Source: Acanthornis magna
Taxonomy: Eukaryota; Chordata; Aves; Passeriformes; Acanthizidae
Direction of reading: 5' to 3'
Length of the DNA: 64,000 nt
NCBI GenBank assembly: GCA_036785705.1
Contig: JAWUZG010000159.1
Location: 1,860,001-1,924,000, forward strand
Below are positions 50,363-61,079 of this stretch, piece after piece. The notes beneath the pieces are model-generated. The model was not told the DNA's origin, searched no databases, and worked only from the letters and a program-made list of their open reading frames with translations. Within the stretch, counting starts at the first letter, position 1, and each line of letters begins with the position of its first letter. Made by a program: the position numbers and the translations under genes.

Positions 50363-53300
50363 ATAAAGCAACATAAATTTTTATTATTTGGGGACTCTCT
50401 TTTTGGGATTCACCTCTGTTTTTTCCAAAAAACTCTGTGAGCCTGGAGAACCCCCTTGAAAAGTGTGTGCTAGGGAGGTTATAACTGAGCTAGAGCATGT
50501 GTAGAAGTTGCTGTTCCCCATCCGTGTCCCCTGGGAGCTCAGGACTGAGCAGAGACCAACACTGAGTTACAGCCAGGCAATGACCCTTCTTGAGTTGGTG
50601 AGTAACAATTTCTGGTTGCCTCTACCCAGGATTCTGTCCTTGCCCTGCCTGTTGAGGTCAGGAGCAGGTGTGAGGATGAATTGGACTCAAACTCTTGACC
50701 CTGGCCATGCTCACAGAATCCTGCAGAACTGCCAGGTTATGGCTGCACAAGGAGGATGCTGATGAACTTCTCAAACACAGGTTTTTCTCCTCAGATTAGA
50801 GCTTTGATGCTTCATGCCTTAAATATCACCTGGTTTTCAGTAGGTTGGAAGTTGGTTGCTGGTAAGTCAGCACAGGGGTTTGGGACTCTTAATTATAAAT
50901 CTCTTCCATTAATGGGAAAATGATCAGCAAACCCTCTGTGCTGCACCCCTATCACTGATGTTTTGTGCCCCCTCAAAGTGGGTTTTCTTTTCTCCATTCT
51001 TCAGCAAGGATAACCAGCCTTCAACAATATTACACAGCCCATAGGAAAATGGTGTATTACCTTCCAGAAAAAGAATGGTACAGTGTTATAGACAGTGATT
51101 GTTTCCTGGTTTTGAGGGAGTTGGGAAATAAAAAGACTCTAATACCAGCACTTGAGGAAGTTGGAGGCATCAGGAAATCTCATTTTTTTGTTCCTCTTGA
51201 ATGAGTTTTTTGCAGCACCGAGGGACAAGTTTTAAAATCTCCCGGTATTTCACACAAAAGTAAAAATTCAAAGCCTCCTCTACATTTTCCCCTGTGTTGT
51301 AGAACCCAGCCTACATCTTTATTATATTTGGAGTGATTTAACATTTGGAATGATTAATTTATAGAGACAGTCATCATGTGACTGTCAATCCCTTCCAGTG
51401 CTGAGCAGCACTAATTGCGTAAGATGGAGAAGGACTCTTGTCAGGAACACGATTTCCTGGACAGTAAAGGGCCTATTGTGGGAACCTGCCTCGTCTGTGG
51501 CTTTGTTCTGCTGGCTCATCGTGGAGCTCCTTGCCAGCAGAGACGATGCCTCCCCTCCCTCCTCCTTCTGCTGTTTGCTCTCTTCTGCATATATTTCCTG
51601 TTCTGCTTCTTAATGAACATGAAACAAGGAGCTGAACAGAGGCTTTGAGGGAGAGTGGGGGAACCAGGCTGCTGAGATCCCTCTTAGATATTAACCAAAG
51701 TCTGCCAGGCTGCTTGCCCAGGATCTTTGTCTTTAGGAAGGAAAGCAAAGGGGAAGGAGGATGTTTTGCTGGCCCTGGAGGGACTACTGACATAGGTGGT
51801 GTTTTAGGGGTGTGTCAGAAGCCCCAAATCCCTGCCAGCCCTCGTGTGCCAGGGCAGGGACACTGTGCAGGCTCTACTCCAGGGAGTCTCTGCTGTCCCC
51901 AGCTCCATGATGCTGATGTGATGCTCAGCAGTGGGGATCTGGAGGACTCCCTTCCTCCACTCAAACCCCAGGGGAGCGCTGCCTCATTCCTTGGGCACTC
52001 CTCTTTGCTGTGGCAGCTCTCTGTTGGGAGCCTGGCAAAATACTGGGGATGCTCAGCTCTCTCTATGGAAGAACATTTTCAGAGCATTTTAAGCAATGTT
52101 TTAGGCAGATTAGGGCTGTCAGGCCCCTACATTTTCGTCTGCTGCCTCCAGGTGAGGCTTTAGGAGGAAGGATGTGCTGGGGAGGTGCCTGCACTGTGAG
52201 CCTGCCTGGGGATGCTGTGCCAGCTGTTGTTCTGCTTGAAAACTGCCTCAGTCCCTGAGAATAGGGGTGAGGGCAGCTGACTGTGATGAGAAAGGGAAAA
52301 TGAAGTTAATTATTACATTTCAGAGAGGCTGATTTCTTAATAGAAAGCTTTCTAAGGGAAAAGCCTGGACCAGCTGCGTGTCTCAGAGCTGAACTGAAGT
52401 GAGTGCTTCATTCAATGGGGACCCAGTGGACACGAGTGGGGCCATCTGAGACCTCTGTTGTCTCCAGATCTGCCTCTTAGTTTTTCCTTGAAAAATAAAA
52501 TAAATACACACAAATTATTGCAATTTATAGAGAAATGAAACCCACACCAAGGGCTCTTGGCCCTGGAGGGTGAGTGGAGCTGGGGGAGGATGGTGAGGTG
52601 AGCAGGAGAGGATCCTGCTGTGGTAGAGGCTGCAAAGGATAGGTCTGCAACTCTCTGATTTCCAGGTCCCCATGAGCCCAGGTGAGCTGGGCTCAGCCAC
52701 AGGACTCATAGTAGCCATGTCTGGCCCCTGTAAACACAGGTTCTGTAGCTCCAGTGTGTGTTGGAGGGCTCTTTGTTTCACCTGGCTGTGCTGAGATGGG
52801 TGAATGGGAGTTGCCCATGGGTAGCAGTAATTCTGTGATGTTTACCACGGGACTTGGGTCCCAGTGTTTTGCAGAGACTGGGCAGTTCCCAGAAGCATTC
52901 TGGATGTGAGCAATCCAGCAGAGGCAGATCAGGGCCCATGAGCAGGGGTAAGAGCATCCTGCTGCACGGTGGATGCTGATGTATGCCCTCCTGGGACCAG
53001 AGCACCATTCCTGGTGGATCCCTGTGATCCCTGTGATGTGGGAGCATCGCTGTGAGCCCCTGGGTGAGCTACTGAAGCCTTTGCAGCAGCAGGCACAGAG
53101 CCTCCTCCCTTGGCATGGCAGCACCATGCACACTGATGCCCAGAGAGCACCTGGAGGGCAGGGCTGGGCTGGTTTTTCAAAGCTCTCCCCCAGACACAGA
53201 GGTGAGACTCAAGGACAAGAAAATCATCTGTCCCGAAGTGCGTGTTCATCCTGGCTGGCTGCAGATTCCTTAACTCACCCCTGCTAGTCAGTCCCTGCCT

Positions 53301-54093
53301 TTCTGGGTAATTTATTGGCTCTTAGGTGCTGTGTTGGTGGCTGCTTTTGCTCTAGTGTCTGGCCTCGGAGTCCAGACTAATTTAAATTTGTCCTTCTCAA
53401 ATTCTGTGGGTTTTTTTCAGGGCCTGTTGAACCATTAAGAATAAATCATCTTGAGCTGGTCAGAAGTTTCAGGCTGAGGGGGCTCTGGAATGGTGATGGG
53501 AGCAGCAGGGAAGCAGAGGGCACGGTGTGGGCGGGTGGCTGAAGGGACACAAATCATGACAGAACGTGCCAGATCAAATATCAGCTTCGCACAACCTTGG
53601 GAGTAGAGATGGGAGAGAACTGGGGCTGATTTCCACCATCACTGGGTGGGAGAATCTCAGTAAAAATCCTCCTTGAGCCTTTTCTGCTCTGTTTTGCTTC
53701 CTGGTGCATGTCCAGGACCAGGGCAAAGGCTGTGACTGCTGCCAGGGTGTGAGGTGGGGATGGAGTGAGCTGCTCAAGGTGAGCAGCACTGTCTGCATCC
53801 TAATTAGCTGGAGTTACACATATCAAAATCAGGAGGTTCCAAGAGGCAGAGAGCTCCTGCAAATAGTGCTGAGGGCTCTGCAGGGCTGCAGGCTCTGCTC
53901 TGGTCCCTCTGCCCCTGGCGTCTGCAGCCAGCTGGTCCTCAGCCCCAGTCCCTGCCCCACAGCCTTGCTGTGGCTGGGTGGAACAGAGGGAAAAATGCTA
54001 AAACAACAGGTCTGCAGCTCACCCTGAGGCTCAGCCAGGGGCAGAACCTGTTCTTGTGAGAAACAGGTCCTCAAAACCCAGAAGGTTTGTCTA

Positions 54094-54135
54094 CCTACCC
54101 TGAATCTCCTACCCTTAATCTCCTACCCTTAATCT
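54094..54135 (+). repeat. 14-bp minisatellite, three units
   Basis: CCTACCCTGAATCT followed by two copies of CCTACCCTTAATCT; a partial fourth unit begins CCTCTCCC. Intronic in OPRL1. Confidence 0.95.
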
Positions 54136-54562
54136 CCTCTCCCAGACTGTGTGTTTCCCTCCCCAGAGGGTCCCCTTACCAAAAAGGAGGGGGAAGATGA
54201 GTGCTGAGCTGATATCCAGGTGTTTTTCCTCTCAGGCTTCAGCATCCGAGAGAACGGGAGAGCAGAGCAAAGCAATTACTGTTGTGACGAAGGGGGAGCT
54301 GGATGGAGAGCTGAGAACCACCCTGTGGGAGATGCTCCATTAGGAAATTACCTCCATGGCAGAGTGCAAGAAAGTGGCCCAGCGGGGAGCTAATGTCCTC
54401 CATGGAATCCACAGGCTTATCCGAAGCAGAACTGTGTCATGGGGGAGGAAACTGAGGCACCTCCTAAAGCCTGAGAGTTTAGTTTGGTTTTTTTGTGCAG
54501 ATTAAGGAAAAGAACACTCTCAGTTCTGGAGGAAAAGACATAGAGGTTATTCCGCAGAGAAG

Positions 54563-54594
<32 letters not shown>

Positions 54595-54602
54595 GGATTG
54601 AT
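54563..54602 (+). repeat. (TGAT)n microsatellite
   Basis: Eight perfect TGAT units (54563-54594), then the interrupted GGATTGAT. Intronic in OPRL1. Confidence 0.97.
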
Positions 54603-57264
54603 TTTTGTGTGTACTGAACATTCTGGAAATGTTTGGGAACATTGGTTGGTTGGGACAATGGCTGTTGGCTCTCAGCATGTAGAGAAAATGGTGTCGAAGT
54701 AATTAATTTGGTGTAAATTAATTTCTCCTCCTTCCAAGAGTGCAAAAATAGCTTTAAATTCACTGGAAGATGTGTTGAAGGAAGTGGTGGGACAGTCCTG
54801 TGTTGGAGTGAGGGAAGGTCACCTAAAGGAGGTGATGAGGAAGGAGCAAAGGAGAGGATCTGTGCATTGAGGGATTTTGCAGGGCCAGGCAGAGCCATTG
54901 CACCTGGACTCTGAATTCATGCTGAGAAGTGTCTGGGAGGAGTGGGAGGGAGCTGATGTTACACACCCTGAGCTCAGGGCTGGCTGAGAATCCCCAAACT
55001 TCTCAGTGCTGGGGCACAGGAGTGTGCAGGGAGGCAGCTTTGTCCCCCAATGGATGTTGGAGGTGAGTGCATTGCTGCTTGTTTCTCCCACTGGTCAATG
55101 GCAAAAAAATCAAACAGAAACAACCTTTAATTTTTTCTGTTTTGCAGTAAATTTGCTCACCATTGCTCAAAATTGTTATTCCCTTGAGTTATAATGCCAG
55201 TAAAAGCAGCCAGGGTTAGAGGCATGTTGACGAATTGCCTCTGGCTCCAGTCCTCCTGGAAGGATGGACTGCAATAAACTTGACCTTTGGGGAGCTTGAG
55301 CCAGGCCAGCCAGGTTTGTGATGTTCAGAGGAAACTGCAGCTCCCAGGAGACTTTTGCCAGCACAGTCTTAGGTGAGTGAATAATTTCCTGAAGCCTGAG
55401 CTGGCAATGCTCATTTTTGTGAGAGATGATAAAACAGTGATTTCACTTCTTCATTTTAATCCCCCTCAGCTGGCCCAGAGGGGAAAGTGAATCCACTCAC
55501 GGACCCCCCTCATCCCCCTGTGCTTTGCCACGTTTATGCCAAGTGTAAGAATTCAGACAAGAAAGGAAAACTTACCCAGCCTGAGATGCTCCTCAGTGTT
55601 CAGGGCACCAGAGCCTGTTGTAATTCTCCTTAGGAAATCCCAAAGCTTAAAGCCCTGGCAGCTGCCTGGTTGTGCTGGATTTGCAAAGTGCTTTGGCTTG
55701 TTCATCCTATCACAACAGGAAAGGCACTGGTATTTTTCTTCTACTACTTTTGGTTATGTAAGTTTATCTGGGCTGGCTTTCTAAGAACCTCTGATTGATT
55801 TCTGGGTCAGGAAAAGCCTCGCTCAGGCTTGTGTGGGGATCTCAAAGCATTTCCAACAACGTTTCCATCTGTGCTCACCTCCAAAAGCTTCTCTTGGCTT
55901 TCAGGGTCAAATGTGGGATCATTTGGTCTTGCTTTCTGAAGCTGCTTTCAGACTTGTGATACGAGCCCAGTTTAGAGCTCTAAGGCAGGTAAAAAATAGA
56001 CTTTACAGTCTGGATTGTGGCTGCCCTGTCTGCTTCTCTTGCAAACCTGGCCACGTCATCATGTGTCCCGGCAGGGTTCAGAATGTGCCAGTGATAATGT
56101 TCTGCCAAGCATTCAAATCATTTATCAAGAGCTGAAGAAGCTCAGACCCTCAGGGGAGGGCCCAGCACTGAGAAGGGCAGTTGTGGGTTTGCTGTTCTGA
56201 ATCAAATTGACAAAAAGAGCTTTTTAGGTCAAATCAGACCCTGTAATATTCTAACATGTATCAGGCTGAAAATAGTGCAGCAGTTTATGGGTAAAAGTGC
56301 TACCCTCAAATGAACTTTCATTCTGTTAATAACATCATTGTCTGCCATTTTTGGCTACCTTTCTGCTAAGGCCATTAGTAGAGTAAATGATGGATGAGCT
56401 GTAGTTTTAAAATTATACCTATTTAAGCTCTTATTCTGCCCATGAGAGGACTATCCTGGAGCTGAAATGTTAGAGTCAGTCACAGAGGCCCTGTTGAGCC
56501 TCCATTTCTGCAGACTCTGCACGTCCCCCTGGATAGGTGATCACAGCTGGCTCTGCATCATCTCCCAAGTGTGAAAAGGACATGATTGTCATTAGAGCAA
56601 GGTGACTCTTTGGGCAGTCAGTTCATGTGGTAAAAGTAATACTGAAACAACAAAAAATCTTTGAAGTAGAGTTGGACTTGTGACTTCACTCCTTTCTTTA
56701 GAAAGATCCATTGTGATATTTTGATTTGTGATTCAAACCTAATTCCTCACCAGGTTTTGGCTGGCCAGGGCTGGCCGTGTTCCCCATTCTGATTTGACAG
56801 CTCACATCAGCCATATTCCCTGGCTATGAGCCCATACCAAATGTCTGATCAACTTACCCCTGCACCTTTCAAATCAGCTTACTGGCTAAAGCTCTCACCA
56901 ATACTTATAATGAAGCCATAGGTAGTGAAATCCTAAGTTGGCCTTATTGAAGTAATTTTTCAAGAAACATTCTCCGAGTTGACAGCCTCAGGCTTTCATG
57001 GTGCTCAGTGGCACTGGTCTAAGGAAATGATTGCCCTGCCCGTGGAGGGGATTGTGGAGGGACCATTTGTGGTGTTGGAGGAGATGGGCTGAACTGTGTG
57101 TTGTTAAACCTGTGGGAGGTCAAAAGGCGAGGGTGGCCAATCTCATCACGTAAGAAAATACAGCATTTCCTTCTGAAAGCAGCAGAATCCGCTTCAGTGA
57201 AGTTCAGGGTCTCACCCATCATGGTCAGGCAGATCTCTAACCATTGCTCATTCCTACATTTCAG

Positions 57265-57620
57265 ATTCACCAAGATGAAGACAGCCACCAACATTTACAT
57301 CTTTAACCTCGCTCTGGCTGATACCCTGTGCCTGATGACCTTGCCCTTCCAGGGAACAGACACATTCCTGGGCTTCTGGCCCTTTGGCAACGTCCTGTGC
57401 AAGATCGCCATCTCCATCGACTACTACAACATGTTCACCAGCACCTTCACACTGACCATGATGAGCGTGGACCGCTACATCGCCATCTGCCACCCCATCA
57501 AAGCCCTGGACATCCGCACGCCCCACAAGGCCAAGGTGGTCAATGTCTGCATCTGGGCACTGGCTTCTGTCTTCGGCATCCCGGCCATGGTGATGGGATC
57601 TGCGGAGAACGAGAACAACG
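57265..57620 (+). CDS. OPRL1: OPRL1 coding exon 2: TM2 to TM4 and start of loop 2 (residues 76-195)
   Basis: The exon follows a pyrimidine-rich acceptor (CTACATTTCAG) and completes Arg76. It encodes intracellular loop 1, TM2 (about 82-105), TM3 (about 117-140), TM4 (about 163-184) and part of extracellular loop 2. Diagnostic residues are Asp95 (2.50, sodium site), Gln105 (2.60), the loop 1 WPFG motif at 114-117, Cys121 (conserved disulfide), Asp128 (3.32, the anchor for the ligand amine), Asn131 (3.35) and the DRY motif at 145-147. This is one of the most conserved parts of the opioid receptor family, and it reads open without frameshift. The same frame stays open upstream to 57098, but that extension lies before the acceptor and is intronic. 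The exon ends one base into the Glu195 codon at a GTCAGT donor. Reading through would add Gly-Gln and then stop. Confidence 0.96.
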
Positions 57621-57979
57621 GTCAGTAAAACTGCATCCGGTGGGAGGGAGGTGCTGGTGGACAGGAGAGGCCAGGGAGCCAAGGGAGAGGGGTGCCAGTT
57701 TCATCAGCGGGAGGAGGTCTCTGGTCTCTGCTGTAAAATCATCTTAACTCTTTTCTTTCTGCCCCTGCCTCTCTGTATCACTGCTACTGCTTTTCTGCTA
57801 TTAAACATAGAATTAGAATTTCGAGCATTAAACAGAATTGTTAAGTTGGGGAAGATCTCTAAGATCATCAAGTCCAACCATTAACCTAACTAACCTAAAC
57901 TAATCTGAATGTGCAGGTGCTTTTCTGCTTGATCTGCCTTTGCCAAACTTCCTTTCCATTTTATTTTTCACTCTTGCAG
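57621..57979 (+). other. OPRL1: OPRL1 intron 3 (359 bp)
   Basis: GTCAGT donor and CTCTTGCAG acceptor. A CR1 fragment occupies 57806-57900, about a quarter of the intron. Retention of the intron would end translation two codons into it, giving a receptor cut off in extracellular loop 2. Confidence 0.9.
57806..57900 (-). mobile_element. CR1 LINE fragment inside OPRL1 intron 3
   Basis: CATAGAATTAGAATTTCGAG is followed by GTTGGGGAAGATCTCTAAGA and TCATCAAGTCCAACCATTAA. This is the CR1 type with the GTTGGAAAAGACCT-like 3' end, antisense to the gene. It lies 80 bases upstream of the exon acceptor, clear of the acceptor's pyrimidine tract. Confidence 0.78.
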
Positions 57980-58503
57980 AAATTGACTGTCTAATTAAGC
58001 TCCCTTCTCCCGTGGACTACTGGGACCCAGTGTTCGGCATTTGCGTCTTTCTCTTCTCCTTCATGATCCCCGTGTTGATCATCACCATTTGCTACAGCCT
58101 CATGATCAGGCGGCTCAAGAACGTCCGCGTCCTCTCGGGCTCCAAGGAGAAGGACCGGAACCTGAGGCGCATCACCCGCATGGTGCTGGTGGTGGTGGCA
58201 GTCTTCATCGTTTGCTGGACTCCCATCCAGATTTTCGTGCTGGTGCAGTGCCTGGGTGCCAAGGCAGAAAGCGAGCTGGAGCTGGCCATCTCCTGCTTCT
58301 GCACCGCGCTGGGATACGCCAACAGCAGCCTCAACCCTGTGCTCTATGCCTTCCTGGATGAGAACTTCAAGGCGTGCTTCAAGAAGTTCTGCTTCCCCAC
58401 CGCCTTCAGGACCGAGCTCCAGATGTCCAACAGGATGTGCAGCATCGCCAAGGATGTAGCCTATGCCTGCAAGAACTCGGAGGGGACTAACAATCCGGCC
58501 TGA
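57980..58503 (+). CDS. OPRL1: OPRL1 coding exon 3: TM5 to TM7, helix 8 and C-tail (residues 195-368)
   Basis: The exon completes Glu195 and contains Cys198, the disulfide partner of Cys121. TM5 spans about 209-236, TM6 about 258-283 with CWTP at 273-276, and TM7 about 295-318 with NPxxY as NPVLY (313-317); helix 8 follows. Three residues mark this as NOP rather than a mu, delta or kappa receptor. Gly214 is at the TM5 site that is Lys in classical opioid receptors and Ala in human NOP. Gln278 replaces the opioid TM6 His. Thr303 is at the TM7 site that is Ile in opioid receptors. The third intracellular loop keeps the basic [12 protein letters not shown] stretch that contacts G protein. Possible palmitoyl cysteines are Cys327 and Cys332. 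The stop is TGA at 58501-58503, and the tail ends NNPA. Confidence 0.96.
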
Positions 58504-59168
58504 CTAGGCATGGAAATCCCCATGGTGGCTGTCGCCCAGCAGAGTCCGACCACCCCCACGTCAGAACTGACTCAGATCACGGCCCTTTAGCAGGACCTCA
58601 AAACTGAGAGGTGAGAAACCAAGGAAACAATTTTGGGGGTTGGGAAAACCGGATGCTGCGAGAGCACGCAGAGAAAGTCAGCCCAATTTGATGCATTTTT
58701 AATTCCAGTGCATCCTGCACTGAGGAACGTGTTTGAAATCAGCCTATTGATTCCTGTGAAACCCTGGGGGTTTGCAGCATTATTGAGCATTTGGGAATCA
58801 AGGGTTTAAAATAGGCGTCGCTCCCGGGGCTTACACTTCTGCTGCTGGGAGACAGACAGAATGTGAACTCTTGCATTGCTTTTTTCCTCCCTGAGTGGAG
58901 ACGTTAAGAGCTAGCGTGGCTCACCAGGCACTCGTGTGCGGGTTCTGCTCCTGTTCCATGGCTCTGAAATCAGACTTTGCTGCAGCCAAAGTGGGCAGGA
59001 GCCATCAGACAAAACCCAAGATCATCTCCAAGATGAGTCATGCACAGGGAAGGATGCGGGGAGGGTGAGGAGGGAGCTGACGGGAAGAGAAATTCAAACT
59101 GCCTTGGAAGGACAGCGCCAGCTCCTGCAGATGGGATCTGCAGCAAAACCCCCCTCCCAGAGGGTAGC

Positions 59169-59179
59169 GGGGGGGGGGG
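59169..59179 (+). repeat. Poly(G) run in the OPRL1 3' UTR
   Basis: Eleven consecutive G, flanked by AGGG and AAAAGGG. It is prone to sequencing error and may form G-quadruplex structure in RNA. Confidence 0.9.
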
Positions 59180-60785
59180 AAAAGGGACCGTCAGAACTGA
59201 TGATGTGGCTCCGAAGAGGAGGAAGAAAAAAGACCGAGGAAATGAACACAATTCCTCGTTTACATGCTGCTACTACTTTTTAAAAAATCTCTGTTTCCAG
59301 TGTAATAATGGACAGAATGTGTCTGTATATACATGTCTGTAGTGGAATAGGTGCAGATATGTGGTAGGATTTCACCTTGCCAAGCATGCCTTGGGCATCT
59401 TCCTCGGTGAGAGGAGGAAGGAGTGAAGTGGCCTATAGACACATGTATTTATGTATAGGGGAAAGCCATTTTGGAGAAGTCAGAATGGCAGCTCTTCCAG
59501 AAGACACGGACATTCCTAGTAGGAGGAGGCAGCCTAAACCAGTCCCACCTGCTCCACATGCGATAAGCAGGGCACAAACCATACAAAAGGTGAGGTTCTG
59601 GGGTTTGTTTTGCTATTTTTGTAACCGAAATGAGATCCACGATGCTGAGAGCATGTGGAAAATGCTGCCCAGGTACCACCCCTCCTGCCGACCATGGATT
59701 GATTTTCCTCTCCCACAGTAGGCCAGAGCTTTGTGAAAAATGAAATGTCCTGTCATTTCAGTCAATAACAAAAGCTTCCCCGAAGAGTTTCACCACCGAG
59801 TGCTCTCTGTGCTGGGGAGGGCAGCAGGCTGGGATTCTCCCTGTAGCACAACAGCCCAGGGAAATCTGGGCAGTGGTGGCCAGTGGTGCTGATGGGGGAG
59901 CAAAGCACCAACCTCCACCTGGAGACGGGAGGTCAATCTCAATGTGAGAACCAGCAGCATCGTCCAGACTGTACAGATTCCATGTGAATATATTTCTTGT
60001 GCTCTGGTCTATGAGATTCTGTATTTTTAATGTATTGATTTGCCAATATTTCAATGCTGTCATGTTCTTTATATATGCTGTACAAAAGAATTGAATGTTA
60101 TATTTCTATGTAGAGTGTTTCCCTCATGGTTGGGCTTAAACTATAGACGCAATTCCAGTGTCCCATGGGTAGGACCCAGATCCCTTGTGAACTGCTCAAA
60201 CTGGGAGGATTTTGGTGTTGATTAGCATTTGATTGGGAACCTGGATGGATACCAGAGCAAACTTTGCAATTAGCACTTCCCCTGAGCAATCTGGAGGGAG
60301 GAGGAAATCTGGGCACTTTAAGCACTTTGTAGTGGATGTTAATCCCTGAGCCCTCACCAGAAAATCCCATATAAACCCCAGGCATGTGGAGAACAGCTCC
60401 TTGAGAACTGTGCTGCTGGCAAGCTGCATCCATGCCTTTGGAAAATCTGGGTTTGGTGGGGTGTCATTTGTGGGTAAATAACAGCGTTGGGCAGTGAGTG
60501 ACCTAGGGTCTGCTCAGCCCCTCTGCTGTGGGATGGTCTGATGGGGTCTGGGAATGGTTTGGGCTGAAGCTGGGAACTGACTGCTGGGCTCTTCCTACCC
60601 TTAGAGAGCAGGAGAACATTCAATAGTGGCTGGCTAAGGCACAGCCACCCTCCCTGTGTCATTCTTGGCTGGGTTTTTAAATAGATTTATGTCCTCTGAG
60701 AAAAATATACCTGTGTTTGGCATTTTTTTTATATGGATTTTGTTATAATGACTATGCTGCAAAGATCTTACATAATCAAGTACTC

Positions 60786-60791
60786 AATAAA
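60786..60791 (+). terminator. Probable OPRL1 polyadenylation signal (AATAAA)
   Basis: Canonical hexamer at the end of an AU-rich 3' UTR, followed at once by a GT-rich element. Cleavage would be expected 10-30 bases downstream. Confidence 0.55.
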
Positions 60792-61063
60792 TGTGTGTTT
60801 ACCAAGCTTTTGGGTATTTCCATGGCCCTTGCAGTGAATGTGTTTAGGCATTCTGTTCAATGCTCAGCGAAGTTTATTATAAGAAGAGCAGCAAACACCT
60901 GAAAGCAAAACTTTATTGTACTGTGCCTCTGGAGTTACAGGCTCATGGTCAGCTGGATGGCTTTAGTGCTGGCTCTGTAATTGCCTTTGGAAGTGGTTGT
61001 GTTGGTGTGATTTCTACAACTGCCGCAGTGTAAATGACAATTAGGTGGCTACTTGTGTGCTTT

Positions 61064-61079
61064 AATAAAGGAAAATAAA
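61064..61079 (+). terminator. Possible distal polyadenylation signals (two AATAAA)
   Basis: Two overlapping-range AATAAA hexamers at 61064-61069 and 61074-61079, about 280 bases beyond the preferred site. They may be an alternative OPRL1 end or chance AT-rich sequence. Confidence 0.25.

Larger units (their letters stand above)
48444..57264 (+). other. OPRL1: OPRL1 intron 2 (8821 bp)
   Basis: GTAGGA donor and TTTCAG acceptor. It is single-copy sequence apart from simple repeats: (GAT)n at 49817, (GT)n at 50347, a 14-bp tandem repeat at 54094 and (TGAT)n at 54563. I found no CR1 piece, no second coding sequence and no recognisable small RNA. Open frames in it lack family signatures and splice support. 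Confidence 0.85.
47540..60806 (+). other. OPRL1: OPRL1 gene span (nociceptin/orphanin FQ receptor)
   Basis: Inferred transcription unit: noncoding exon 1 (start uncertain, end 47733), exon 2 (48190-48443, with the start codon at 48217), exon 3 (57265-57620) and exon 4 (57980 to about 60806, stop codon at 58501-58503). All three introns are GT-AG: donors GTAAGC, GTAGGA and GTCAGT, each acceptor ending in CAG. Coding lengths of 227, 356 and 524 nt sum to 1107 nt, or 368 codons plus stop; the human receptor is about 370 residues. The introns split an Arg codon (phase 2) after TM1 and a Glu codon (phase 1) in extracellular loop 2. The post-TM1 and loop 2 intron positions are those known for the opioid receptor family. 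The transcription start and poly(A) site are inferred from motifs only. Confidence 0.9.
58504..60806 (+). other. OPRL1: OPRL1 3' UTR, end approximate
   Basis: About 2.3 kb from the stop codon to just past AATAAA at 60786-60791, which is followed by the GT-rich GTGTGTTT expected of a downstream element. It contains a run of 11 G (59169-59179), a Pumilio-type element TGTATATA (59324-59331) and AU-rich stretches towards the end (60020-60120 and 60680-60780). Further AATAAA hexamers at 61064-61069 and 61074-61079 could serve as a distal site. Transcript data would be needed to choose between them. Confidence 0.6.

Noticed and set aside
57098..57264. Upstream in-frame extension of the second OPRL1 coding exon
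   Set aside because: The TTTCAG acceptor at 57264 and the conserved join R-F-T-K-M-K fix the exon start; the extension has no similarity to opioid receptors.
48444..57264. Extra coding exon in OPRL1 intron 2
   Set aside because: The Arg codon joins in phase directly between the flanking exons and yields the full TM1-TM2 loop; nothing is missing.
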